Positions 47,518 through 58,815 of a DNA stretch of 64,000 nt are shown here, piece after piece (positions within the stretch are counted from its first letter, which is position 1; each line of letters begins with the position of its first letter). Under the pieces are notes generated by a model that made no database searches, had not been told where the DNA came from, and worked only from the letters and a program-made list of their open reading frames with translations. The position numbers and the translations under genes are program-made. This DNA is from Pisolithus tinctorius (lineage: Eukaryota > Basidiomycota > Agaricomycetes > Boletales > Pisolithaceae), in assembly GCA_024663395.1 (NCBI GenBank), contig JANFAH010000009.1, positions 1,488,001 to 1,552,000 on the forward strand, given 5' to 3'.

Positions 47518-49442
47518 ATGAGCCATGGTGGACATAGCCAGATGCCGGAGCACTTTCCACCTCGACCTCGGCTTTCTGAGGTTTCCGCCTCCATGGTTGA
47601 TCTAATTCCACCACCACCTCCGCCCTGTGAGGCCACTGCGCCAATAGAAGATGAAATTCCACCCCCCCTGCCACCTCCTGACGATCTTGAGGACGTGGCC
47701 GAAGAAGCACCCCCACCACCACCTAGCGAAGAAAGCAACGATAGCGAGGAGAAACCCCCCCCCCCGCCACCGTCCGACGAAGATGAGACTGAAAATGCCC
47801 TCATCCCACCTCCACCTCCACTGTCAGATGACGCGGCGATGATAAACGATCCGATCCCACCTCCACCTCCCTCCTCGCAAGAATCTGACTCCCACCATTC
47901 AGTCACATCACCAGATGGGGATAATACCCGTACATCGAGTTCATTATGTACACATTGGGATTCCCTCCTGATGACTACAGCGATGGATGTGGACGCATCT
48001 TCCGAACAACCCCCGGCACCTTCATCCGACGGTAAGCATTCATTGGACCATTCCACCAGGTCAGTAACGCTTATTCGTAGTTATAGACACTCGATTCTTG
48101 GCTGAAGACATCCGCATTGCACATCCGCCACTTCTTGAAGATCGGCCGGATGTATTTTCCCGTGCAGAAAGGTGCCGACTGCGCCAGCGATTTACGCATC
48201 TATATTCCACCTGGATGGGTGAGTGTCATTTTGTTGAATTCAATGCTTCCAGCCGGTAGATGCGATACAGGCCATTCCCTCTCCGATGGTGAGAAGCGCG
48301 AAATGGAGGTACACGGTTTCGTACATCCAGGAGCTGATCATGCTGGTAAGAACCTCAGACAATGTTCTATTATCACTTCACTCGCACGCAGTTTATTGGG
48401 CCGTTCATCAGCTTAGGCTTACCCGTCATCCCATCCGGTATCATTTTCCCTTCCACCCAAACGAGCGGTTTGATGCACCAGTCACGGATGCAATGGCACG
48501 GATGGCGACAGATTTCGCCTACGCAGTACTACAACGCATGGACCTTCGTGATGAAGGAGAAAGGTCCCTCCATCAACTAGACGATTTGTACGACTTCTAT
48601 GACCCATTCGCCGCGATTGGCCTTCAGCGGTATGCAGCGCAACCTCGATACCTGGCCCGGCATTCAGTCATGGACATGATCGTCATGTACATGGGGTGCT
48701 GCATCGATACTGCCGTCCGGCACCTGGTACAACTGCCAAGCATGGCCAAATGGCCAGTCAACTGGTACGGCAATCTCTGCATTGATTTCGTGAGTGTTCC
48801 GTATTAGTGGATTTGCAAGGGATTGACGCACGATTATTCAGAGTACCCTGGACTGTCTCATCCCGATATCAGTCATGCAGAATTGTTATCGGCCCCCACT
48901 TCCCACATCGTACATTCTGCATCACATGGGTGGATGGACAGAAGAAACCTTCCATGATACCCTGTTGAAAATTCCTGAATTGCAGATGTCCGATATCTGC
49001 GCGGACATTATGGAGTTGCTTCCACATTGGACTCCACACCTGCAGGAAGATGGCAGCTTTGTGTTTCCATGGTGGTTGACGGCAGCGTCAAACTATGCAA
49101 GCGACGCGTGCGTCTTGCGCTCCGATGAGGTTCAGCGCATTGCGCAAAAGTATTTCAGGGTCCGAGCTCTGAATTGCAACTCTCATAAGAAGCGGATACT
49201 GACAATACACTTAGGACGTTTGGCCATTGGGCAAGTCACCCATCAAGGATCGTCTCCATGGGACATTGGAATCGCGTGTGGAGCGCTACAGGAACAACGC
49301 GCTCCGAGTAGAGGCGCTACTCCCTGACCTGAACGCACAGGTTGAGGAATTATTTGAGCGGTTAACATGCATGGCGCAGATGTTGGGATTATACTCAGAT
49401 GTTGCTGCATGCGAATTGTGTACTTATGTCGACTACACATGA
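47518..49442 (+). CDS. KDZ cargo gene 3: proline-rich hypothetical protein
   Basis: Likely exons: 47518..48031, 48081..48218, 48253..48345, 48392..48789, then about 48842..49150 and 49215..49442; the last two boundaries are uncertain. The N-terminus has several poly-proline runs (LIPPPPPPCEA, KPPPPPPSDEDE) set in acidic sequence. The middle is folded-looking (YWAVHQLRLTRHPIRYHFPF, AMARMATDFAYAVLQRM), and the end is helical and charged (ESRVERYRNNALRVEAL). No family function recognised. The poly-proline part could be a platform for protein binding (inference). Confidence 0.5.
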
Positions 49443-49569
49443 TGATCACCCGCTGCACCTGACATGACCGAGATCTATATGCAACGAGCCATGATTTCTG
49501 AAGAATGAAGACCCCTCTTATTGAGAATTGTCTTTCTATATGCGTCAATAAATTAATATGCCTTTGTAT

Positions 49570-50810
49570 TTATGGTCGAACTGCCTGCAAATCCACAGCT
49601 ATGTCTGATATGTGTGGTCTCTCACATAGCGGGACTTGAACATATTGATGGACATTCTCTCGCATATAATATGCCAGGCATGCCCGATCTCCATCTATCC
49701 CGTCGACTTGGTGAACCAATGCCGAACCCGCAAGTGCAATCACCGTGCCCGGATTATACTGCAACCGTATTCCGAGCTCCAGGACCAAGAAGTCGAGCTG
49801 TGGGTAGTTGCCGATGGTCAGCAAGGTATCCAGCCACACCTTCCGGCCATTCGTATCTTTATGTGGGGGTGAAGCGCGATTCACCATCACAGACATGGAA
49901 CTGTAGACCGAGTTCCACATTGGCAAGACCACCTCCATATCCTGGTCCTGCCGTGCCGCAGCCTTCGATCTGAGTCGTGCGATTGCCTCCCATCCGTGCA
50001 AGTACATGTTCAGGTGGATGAGCCGCAGCGCACCTGACAGGACGGCATGTAGACCAGCTGTGCACTGCAGCCATTCGCGCACCTCCTTCGAACGTGATTT
50101 TGACTTTAGGACTAGCGATACTTCGGGATGATGCGTTGGGTTGCTCGGCTGGGGACTGCATTTCAACCTGAACCATGCCCCAATAGTGAATGTCCTACCC
50201 CATGCCCTTGTTGAAACCATGCGGGTGAGAGGTCGATGGTGCCTTTAACATTTGCGGTGTTGCGAAAGTTTTTCACATTGTGCCACCATCCGCCCGTTCC
50301 ATTGGACTTCAAGCTACGTTGAAGCAGAATGCTGAGCATTCCAAGAGAATTCCAAACTTCCGACTGGTCCCCATGTTAGCATCCTAAGCAATCTGAAATT
50401 AAGTTGCTCAACCTGATAGGCTTGGCTGATGGCGTTTGGGAGATACCATAGCAGGATGCCGCCCTCCTTATCGATTAAGACTGTAGGATAGGTAATTTCC
50501 GTATAGTTTGAATGGGCTGCGTCGATCTTAACATCCCATTTTATGTCGGCCGTTACTTTTTGAACGTTTTAACCATTTGTCATTCCTCGGATTTTGGGCA
50601 CTCACCACACTCTCAATATGCTTGTATGATGATGGCTAAAATGTGGTCCGCCTCGCAAGCTATTTGCAATGGAATGGTTATTGGCGGGAGGGCACGCGGG
50701 CCATCCACTATCTCTTCACGCAGCCTGGCCGCCATGTACTCGCAGACAGAGTCTGTTAGAGCCATTTGCCAATCATTGGAGGCGTTGGCGGGTCGTTTCA
50801 TGGTAGCCAT
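49570..50810 (-). pseudogene. TET/JBP-family 2OG-Fe(II) dioxygenase with early TGA
   Basis: Exons 50810..50606, 50555..50413, 50363..50199 and 50148..49570 on the minus strand read through in phase as about 363 codons. Family blocks: ITYPTVLIDKEGGILLWYLP, WFQQGHG, then the catalytic part NRASPPHKDTNG with the iron-binding His-X-Asp (about residues 267-269), the distal His in SALVHQVDGIDGDRAC (about 317) and its following Arg, and YMRENVHQ. TET/JBP enzymes oxidise 5-methylcytosine or thymine in DNA. A TGA at 50613-50615 (about codon 66) interrupts exon 1, where an Arg codon CGA would fit. An upstream exon may exist. Confidence 0.82.
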
Positions 50811-51109
50811 TGTATCGCAGACAAGAGGCAAATGGCCAGATGGAAATCCTCAGTTTCAAGAGTACTGATGCTGAATTTACAGAATTTTCGAATTACGACA
50901 TGAGTTGGCACCCGATATCTGATCAAACGCCTGCACAGGAAATCGCAAATATGAAAGGTCAATTGTTATTGCTCCTTTGATTGCAGCTCGAACACGAGAG
51001 CAGATATGATTTCCACAGTCAATAATTGATACCGCAACAATGGGGCAATGACATGGGCAGGATACGTTTTTTCTACTTACCACCCGCCATTTGATGATTG
51101 TTGATCTTT
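50811..51109. other. spacer between the TET/JBP gene and the right array
   Basis: Probably the promoter of the TET/JBP gene; no other signal. Confidence 0.3.
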
Positions 51110-53169
51110 AATATGATCTATGATAGCGATGACGGACCCATCCATGGTTTGCGACGACGGCTCGCATTCCCAATGATGAGCCCGCTCACCATTGGTTCTG
51201 ACAGTTCCACCCTTTGTTTGAAATGCCTGTCAATGGAGCGACGGGCTATCCACGACATACTCGAGGCAGCCGGCCGTCCAGTTCGACAGATGGACTAACC
51301 CATGGACTGGCCCGTTCAGGGATTTTGCTCAGATCGGATATGTCCCCGATCCATATATGACGGCCTTTGTATCCCTTTAACGGGACCGTTCTTGAGTTGG
51401 GACATCATCTGCTATTTACAAGACAGGCCTTCCAATATGATTTGATGGATGGAACACCCCATTGACGGGCCCATCCACACATTGGGATCCATTTGATATG
51501 TACATGACAAGCCTGCAAATGAGATCTTTAGGATGGGACATCCCATGGATGGGCCCGTTCTTGTGTTACCAGATCATCTGATATTTACCCGACGGGCCTG
51601 CCCACGAGATGTGTTGGACGGATCAACCCATGGACAGGCCTACCAATCGGTTTTGACACCATCCAATATATACCCAACAGGCCCGCCATTTGTTCCCATG
51701 CATGTCGTACCCCTGCTACGGGTTAGTACTCGTGTTAAAACATCATCCGGTATAAACCTGACGGGCCCGCCCATACGATTTGTTGGATGGAACATCCCAT
51801 CGACAGGCCCGCCCATGTGTTTGACCTTATCCATTGTATACATGACGGGCCTCCCAATATGCTCTGATGCATGTTGCGCCCATTCTACAGGCCCGTCCTT
51901 CGCTTACCCTCTCATCCGCCATTGACCCGACGGGCCTGCCCAAACGATTTCTCGGATGCATCAGCCCATGGACGGCCCCATCCATCGGTTGAGACCTAAT
52001 CATTTATATACATAATGGGCTTTCAATATGCTACCGTTGATGTCACTCACCTTCTATTGGCCCATCCCTGTCGTACAACATCATCCGCTGTATACCCGTC
52101 AGGCCTGCCCATAAGATATGTAGGATGGAACACCCCATGGACGGGGCCGTCAATGTCTTGATACCACATCCGTTATCTACATCATTGGCCTCCCCACATG
52201 TTCCCAACGATGTTGCACCTTACAACGGGCCCCCCTCGTGTTACCACATCATTCCCAACATACCCAACAGGCCTTCCCATATGATTTGTCCGACGGAATA
52301 CCCCATTCATGGGGCCGTCCATAAGTTAAGACATGATTCTTTATACACATGAGGTGCCTGCCATATATTTGTATGGGTGTCGAACCCATTCTTTGGGCCC
52401 GTCCTTTAGTTACCAAATCCTCCGATATGTACCCGACGGGCCTGCCCATCAGACTAGTTGCATGGAAGATCCCATTTACGGGCCCGTCCATGGGTCGAGA
52501 CCCCATCCGATGTACATATGAAGGGCCCGCTCATATGTTCCCATGAATGCTGCACCCTTCCACGGGCCCGCCCATGGGTTGCGACCCCATTCGAGATGTA
52601 CATGATGGTCCTGCGCATCAGATCCATCGGATGTAACATCCAATGGACGGCCCCGTCATTGGGTTGCAACAGCATCCAATATACACCCGACAGGCCTCCC
52701 CAATTCATTTGTTGGATCGCACATCCCACAGACGGGCCCTTCCATGCCTTGTGATCTAATCCGCTATATACATCTCGGGCCTACCCATATGTTTTGATAG
52801 ATGTCACACCCCTTCTATGGGCCCGCCCTTGGATGTGACCTCATCTGATATTTTCCCCATGGGCCTGCCCATGAGATTAGATGACCTTGGACGGGCCTGT
52901 CCATGGGTTGCAGTATCATCCGCCATCGTAGCGTCAGGCCTGCCCATATGTTCCGACGGGTGCATTATCCCGTCGATGGGCCTGACTATCAGTTTCGACA
53001 GGTGCAGCATCTTTTGGACAGGCCGGTCCACGGGTTGTGATGCACGTGCCATATACATGACAGGCCTGCGAATATGTTGAAAAGGATGGAATGTTGCAAT
53101 ATACTTGTCACGGGCCTGCTCATTTGCTGCTGTCACTCTGGGCTTTGGGGCCTCTCCATATGTTATGAC
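51110..53169. repeat. right subterminal array of GGGCCC/GGGCCTGCCC repeats
   Basis: Repeats of the same type as the left array (GACGGGCCTGCCCAT, ACGGGCCCGTCC, ATGGGCCCGTTC), spaced about 40-60 bp, but without a clear 219-bp higher-order period. Together the two arrays flank the genes symmetrically. Confidence 0.8.
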
Positions 53170-53261
53170 TTAATTAATTTGACGGGCCCGCATCAGGCTC
53201 TACGTGAGTAATGGTAATTTGGCGCGCAGGCTACCCATGTGTTGTGACTAAGCTGACTACA
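53170..53261 (-). repeat. KDZ terminal inverted repeat, right
   Basis: Inverse complement of 35171-35263; ends TGACTAAGCTGACTACA. Confidence 0.85.
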
Positions 53262-53265
53262 TGGG

Positions 53266-53275
53266 GTCAGTGATG
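53266..53275. repeat. KDZ target site duplication, right copy
   Basis: GTCAGTGATG, identical to 35154-35163; the copia gag frame continues from here. Confidence 0.7.
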
Positions 53276-56200
53276 GCACAGACCCACTGGACCCTATCGA
53301 GTTTGCATCAGTAAAGCCGAAACCTGCGAAACCTGCTAAGCTCACAGATGACAAGCGAAAGGTGATAGTTGATTGGTCTAAGGCGGATGCTGTGGCAAAA
53401 GATGTTTTATGTCGACGTCTATCGCCGGCTGTCCTTCGTCTCATTCCCCAGGAGAGGTCTACCACTGCTCGGGATGTTTGGGTCGCTCTTCATGATAATT
53501 TTGACCACGTTGACGTTGGTTCACAGCACCTTGTATGGGCGAAGATCTTGCGCATGTGTATGAAAGATGCCAGTGACGCAGCTCGTTACTTGTCAGAGCA
53601 TTCCGCTGCTCGGCGTGACCTCATCTGTATGGGGGCGTCCTACTCAGACAAGGAGGGTATCTTCCATCTCATTGAAGGACTTCCGGAAACTGGCACCTGG
53701 CTGTCTTTCCGTCTTTTCCTACAAAGCTCCTGTACCATTGCAACTGCTGCCCCCACAGGCACCTCTGTTTCCTCCGCATCCAAGACTTCTGCCTCTACAG
53801 CCCATTCCTCCATCTCTACGGCGCTGTCCATGAGCTCGGTGACTTTTGAAAGCGTCTCGGTCAAGATCGCGGCTGAGGCTCACCGTTTGGTCCAACAACT
53901 CTCTTTTTCGTCCGTGGGGTCTGAGTATGCTAATGCCACGACCTCACCTGTTGGGCCGCCCAATGTAAACCCGGCAACAGGCCTCCAGAAGACACGCAAT
54001 AATCCATCAGGCACCTATTGTGACACTCCTATCGGCGAAGGTCTTGTTTGTGGTGCCAGCAATCATGATAAGGCGCACTGCTTCAAACCCGGGGGAGGCA
54101 TGGCAGGTCAACAACCCTCCTGGCGAAAGGGCAAGGGCGACAAGGAGAAGGATAAACTCACTTCGGCTGCAGCGGCCACTGTGTCTACACCCACTACATC
54201 TACTCCTCCTGCTCCTGCGTCAGCTCCAGTGGCTGTGGCAGTGCTTGATTCTTCTGTAGTCTCCCCCTGGACCACACACTCTGGGGATCTCACTTGCGCG
54301 GTTATTACTGAACTCGATGAGGATGGGGGTGCACCTACGCCATTGCTGACCTTAAAGGCATGCCTTGGCACTCTCTCGGCTTCTAGTCTTTTGGACTCCG
54401 GCACCTCTCGCACGCTGGTCTGTAATTGTGCCTTTTTCCGCACCTATGTGCCGGACACATCCGTGAATGTTCAAACAGCCAACCACGGACACTTACCTAC
54501 TACTGGACATGGCGAGTGTCTGGCTTTCCTGTCCATCGGTGGGGATAAGTATCGGGTATGACTCACCAATTGTTTGCATGTGCCGCAGGCTGCGCTGCAC
54601 CTCATCTCGGTTGGGTGGATGCTCCGCCAGGGCTGGGGTTGTAGTTTTCAGGGGGAACCTGCGCGCTGCGAACTCTCCTACCGTGGGCGTCCATTGGGTA
54701 GTGTACAGCTGCAGTCAAATAACCTCTGCTTTCTGGACCTTGAGTTTGTTCGCTTCGATGCACCCCTGCCTCTTACCACCAGCCCGGCTCTCACTGCCTT
54801 CGCTCGTGTTCCGGTCACCTACGATTTGTGGCATGTGAGGATTGGTCATGCTGGCGGCAAGGCGACGAGTCAGCTCTCTTCGATCGCGTCCGGTGTCACC
54901 GTTAGCTCCTCTAGCCCGCAGTCAATCTGCGAGTCCTGTGTAGTCGGAAAGCATGCTCGCTCACCGTTCAAATCCTCTAAGAGCCGCACCACCACCTTTC
55001 TTGAGCTCGTACACACTGATCTTGGGGGACCTATGCCGGTCCAGACCTTCCATGGCAAACTGTATTTCATGGTTATCCTCGATGACTATACCCACGTCCT
55101 AGATGTACATTTGCTCGCTCGCAAGGACCAGGCTCTTGAGGCCTGGGAGGTCACTCGGACCCGCTGGGAACAGCAGCACGGTGCGAAGGTTAAGGCTCTG
55201 CAGTCGGACAACGGAGGAGAGTTTCTTGGCAATGCGTTTGTCCAGTCTTTGAACTCACAGGGTATTGTCCACCACTTGTCCACACCATACATGCACCAGC
55301 AGAATGGGGTTGCTGAACGGGTTATCCACACATTAGAGGGACATGTCTTGGCCATGTTACATCTCGCTCGGCTCCCACTTGCTTACTGGGGTGAAGCCAT
55401 GCTCACAGCCTCCTATCTGCACAATCGCACAGGGTCACGTGTCTTACCGAATGGGGTCACGCCCTACGAAATGTTGCATCGCACACAACCCGATCTCAGT
55501 CACTTACGGGTTTGGGGCTGTCGAGCTTATGTGCATATTCCTCTAGAACTCCAGCAGAAGTTAGGACCCAGATCCAGACTGGTACACTTTATGGGTTATC
55601 CACCGGGGGTCAAGGCATATAGGGTGCGGGATGTTAGCACTGGACAGTTCTTTAATTCCAGGGATGTTATCTTCGATGAAGACATTCATACACTACCCTT
55701 TGAGGATACGTCAGCTGGTGGACCGTCACCCACAACTGACAATGACTCGAGTTCGGATGAAGACTCTGAGGACTCACGACCCCCATCCCTGTCGTCCCCA
55801 TCGTCTCGGTCATCCTCAGTGCCCATGGCTGTGGTTCAACCTTCTGTCGCTGCTCCTCCTACTACTTTACGCCGTTCTGGCAGGGCCAGGGTACAGACTG
55901 AGGCAGGTAAGGCGTTCGCTGAGTCTCTTCAAGCGACGCGGGAATGCCTGGCCATACGTCGCGCACGCTCTATTTCTCCCATCGCAACTGATCCCCTCGT
56001 CACAACTGCCTCTGGTCGTAACACTCACTTGGATGGCCCTCTTTCCCCATTAACCGAGCTGTCGGAGTCTGATCTTTCACCCTCTGACACCTCTGTGGGT
56101 CCGCTCTCCGCTGCAGTCGTCGACTTGGTCATCTCCGAACACGCTTGCTTGGCCCTATGAAGCAACACTCGCCGTGATCCAGCCGATCCCACCTATGATC

Positions 56201-57965
56201 TTTCAGTTCCCCCTGCTACTTACGATGAGGTGGTCCGTCGCAGTGATGCGTCCAGGTGGAGGGCGGCCATGGATAAGGAAATAGATCAGTTGAAGTCAAT
56301 GAACATTTATAGCCTTGTTCCTCTTCCTCCGGGGGCTCACGCAATAGGAAGCCATTGGGTTTTGGAGTACAAAGAAGGTGATGGTAAGGGGGGGCCGGTC
56401 GAGAAAGCGCGTTTTGTTGCGAAGGGGTTTACTCAGGTACCAGGCAGGGATTTTGGACAGACGTTTGCGCCGGTTGCGAGGCAGAGTTCCATTCGGCTCC
56501 TTGCTGCCATCGCTGCCAGGGAGGACTGGGAACTGCATTCGCTGGATATTAAGAGGGCATTCCTTCATGGGAAGGTCAAGGAAAGAGTGTACGTCAAACA
56601 ACCACCTGGATATGAGGAGTATGGCCCAGGCGGCGAGGAGCTGGTCAGGTTACTTCACTCTGCTCTCTACGGGATTAAACAGGCTGCCTACCACTTCTAC
56701 GAAACACTTTGCTCCGAACTCGAGAGTCAGGGGTTCCGGCGCAGTGAGGTGGACCATGCGGTGTTCATTTTTCGTCAACTAGAGGTCGTCTGCATGGCTG
56801 CCTGGCACGTCGATGATGGCCTCGGTGGAAGCAACAACAAGCGTTTCCTTGCTGAGGTCAAGCATCGCCTGCACCTCCGTTTTGGCATCTCAGACATGGG
56901 ACCCATCACAAAATACCTCGGCATCCAGTTTGAACGTGATCGTCACACTCGTGAACTGTGGCTTCACCAGAGCGAGTACATTGTCCACCTCCTTCAAGAG
57001 TATGATCTCGTTGACTGCCACCCAGTACACCTTCCAATGGATCCTACCCATCCTTTTCTCACTGACGCCGAGGCAGCAAAACTGATCGAACCTGCTGACC
57101 TGAGGTCTCTTTACCCGAAACTCATTGGCAAACTGTTGTACCTCTCCATTTGCACCTGTCCCGATATTTCCCTTGCCGTTCAACATCTTTCACAGTATCT
57201 CTCCCGTCCCAGTGCACGTCTACTTGGGGCTGCGAAACGTGTCCTTCGTTACCTCGCGGGCACGGTTAACCATCGTCTCCACTATGGAGAGCGCACATGC
57301 AGCCCTCTTCTGCATGGGTTCAGCGATGCTGACTGGGCAACAAACCCCGAGGATCGTATTTCAGTAACAGGATATTGTTGGTTCTATTATGGGGGCATCG
57401 CTGCTCACTCCTCTAAGAAACAGACTACGCAGGCCCTATCCTCCACCGAGGCCGAGTATATGGCAGTCACTGCGGCCATCCAAGAAGGCCTGTGGATTCA
57501 GTCATTCCTTCTGTCTGTGGGTTTCCCGGTGCCGCCTCCCACCCGTCTTTACGCTGACAATGCGGGGGCGATCGCACTTTCACGAGAGGCTGCAAACAAT
57601 CATCGCACTAAACACATTGACGTACGGTATCACTTTTGTCGCTCTCACATCGAGGCTGGGACTTTTCTGCTCGAGTGGATTGCATCCTCCCGTAACACCG
57701 CTGATGTTCTCACCAAGGCCCTGCCTCGTCCGTCCTTCTCCCGTCATGTCGCTGGTCTGTCACTCGTGTCCCGTTGAGGGGGCGTCGGAGGCGTTTTTCA
57801 ACGGTCACTCTGCTCGTTTTCTCCTTTCTGCTCTTCTTTTCTACTTTCACTTTGCTCGTTTCGTTTCTTCTCCACACACGGAACGTTTCTCGTTTTTCTG
57901 TTCTGTTCTCCTTTTCTCTACGCACGGGATTGGACTCTCCCTTGTTCGTTTGCACGTGTCCCGTT

Positions 57966-57974
57966 GTGGGGGCG
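57966..57974 (+). other. copia polypurine tract
   Basis: GTGGGGGCG directly precedes the 3' LTR, the position of the plus-strand primer. It is short and contains one C. Confidence 0.45.
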
Positions 57975-58190
57975 TGTTGGTATCAACGGTCACGTGCTAG
58001 GCGCGGTTGTACTTATAGAGTTGTTTACGTTAGTTTACACCTCAGCGCTTGTGTCTACGACGCTGAGGTGGGTACGGTAACCCCTGAGGACACGCGTGTA
58101 TACTTACCTCCTGTAGCGTGTCCCATCAGGTATTGTTAATGACAGCGCTTGTGTCTACGACGCTGAGCGTGTCCCATCAGTTTTACAACA
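57975..58190 (+). repeat. copia 3' LTR
   Basis: 216 bp, 214 identical to the 5' LTR. Here the two variable sites are intact CpG (CAGCGCTT and GAGCGTGT), while the 5' LTR has TG and CA. Confidence 0.93.
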
Positions 58191-58195
58191 GCAGT
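58191..58195. repeat. 5-bp target site duplication (GCAGT), right copy
   Basis: Matches 34708-34712. Confidence 0.85.
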
Positions 58196-58815
58196 ATCCA
58201 CCATTAGTTTATCAGCGCAGCCACGTACGCTTTCCGTCACACTTGTAAGGTGTACAGGAATCATCACCGCAGTACAGTATATCCCACTTTGTCGTCTCTG
58301 AGTAGCAATCCCAGAACTCTGACCCGGACGCTATCTCAGACGATAAAAGGGCTTTCTCAAACTTGGACCACGAATGCATCCAGGAATACGCTCAACCCCA
58401 TGCTTATACTCAAGTTATCGTCAAATCGTCACAGAACGGATTCCACTTTCGTAATATGATGACGCAACAGATGTCCATTCGGGCATATGCGGACGCAGAA
58501 CATGTTACGAAGTTCCTAATCTTTCCTCGAGTCGGGACACGTGGGGATGTCACGTACACCTTCCGACACGTATTATTAGCACACAAATCAATGAGCATCA
58601 TTGCGAGTACCAGGTGACAGCTTCTCCCCCATAATCTGCCAGTCCAGCGTTTCTGACATTCTGAGGTTTCTGAACTCCCTCCACATGGCATATATTATCC
58701 CGGTGCGACGGGTCGTGGAGACCTTGTCCCGAGTGACAACCGGTCAGGATCGGGTACTCTCAACAATATTCTTCCGCCTCCCCACGAGTTCATCAGAAAT
58801 GTTCGAGGAACCTCT
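58196..58815. other. intergenic, between copia and the KRE33 3' end
   Basis: Likely contains the KRE33 3' UTR. No supported gene. Confidence 0.35.

Larger units (their letters stand above)
35164..53265. mobile_element. KDZ (Kyakuja-Dileera-Zisupton) DNA transposon, about 18 kb
   Basis: Bounded by near-perfect target repeats and by inverted ends (35171-35263 and 53170-53261). Next to each end lies a ~2-kb array of GGGCCC-centred repeats. Inside are, left to right: a zinc-cluster/coiled-coil gene (plus), the CxC2 transposase (minus), two cargo genes (plus) and a TET/JBP oxygenase (minus). Transposase plus TET/JBP in one element is the known arrangement for KDZ elements of mushroom fungi. It landed in copia gag, so it is the younger insertion. 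Confidence 0.88.
35007..57777 (+). pseudogene. copia Gag-Pol polyprotein, interrupted
   Basis: Coding segments 35007..35163 and 53276..57777 are one frame once the KDZ insert and one target repeat are ignored (about 1,552 codons). Visible domains: Gag with a degenerate zinc knuckle (CGASNHDKAHC), protease (LLDSGTSRTLVC), integrase zinc region (VRIGHAG ... CESCVVGKH) and DDE core (VHTDLGGP, LQSDNGGEF, QQNGVAERVIH), reverse transcriptase (LDIKRAFLHG, WHVDDGLGG) and RNase H (GFSDADWA, SSTEAEYMA, YADNAGA). Two in-frame TGA codons, at 54559-54561 and 56158-56160, sit in the linker regions after protease and before reverse transcriptase. With the 18-kb insert in gag, the copy cannot make its polyprotein. 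Confidence 0.92.
34713..58190 (+). mobile_element. Ty1/copia LTR retrotransposon split by a KDZ transposon
   Basis: Two 216-bp LTRs (34713-34928 and 57975-58190) starting TGTTGG and ending CAACA, a primer-binding site right after the 5' LTR, gag-pol in the order protease, integrase, reverse transcriptase, RNase H, a purine tract before the 3' LTR, and GCAGT target duplications. Without the inserted KDZ element the copia would be about 5.4 kb. It lies between a carboxylate transporter and the 3' end of KRE33. Confidence 0.93.

Noticed and set aside
47490..48056. Glycine-rich 188-codon minus-strand frame
   Set aside because: Mirror of the poly-proline exon of KDZ cargo gene 3; proline codons read as glycine on the other strand.
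37605..57777. TGA read as an amino acid (recoding or selenocysteine)
   Set aside because: Housekeeping genes in the window (ISA2, MetE-like, KRE33) end in ordinary stops including TGA, fungi lack selenocysteine decoding, and only the mobile elements show in-frame TGA.
37605..57777. Classical RIP as the cause of the stops
   Set aside because: RIP in ascomycetes favours CpA and produces TAA/TAG; neither appears, and the LTRs differ at only two sites.
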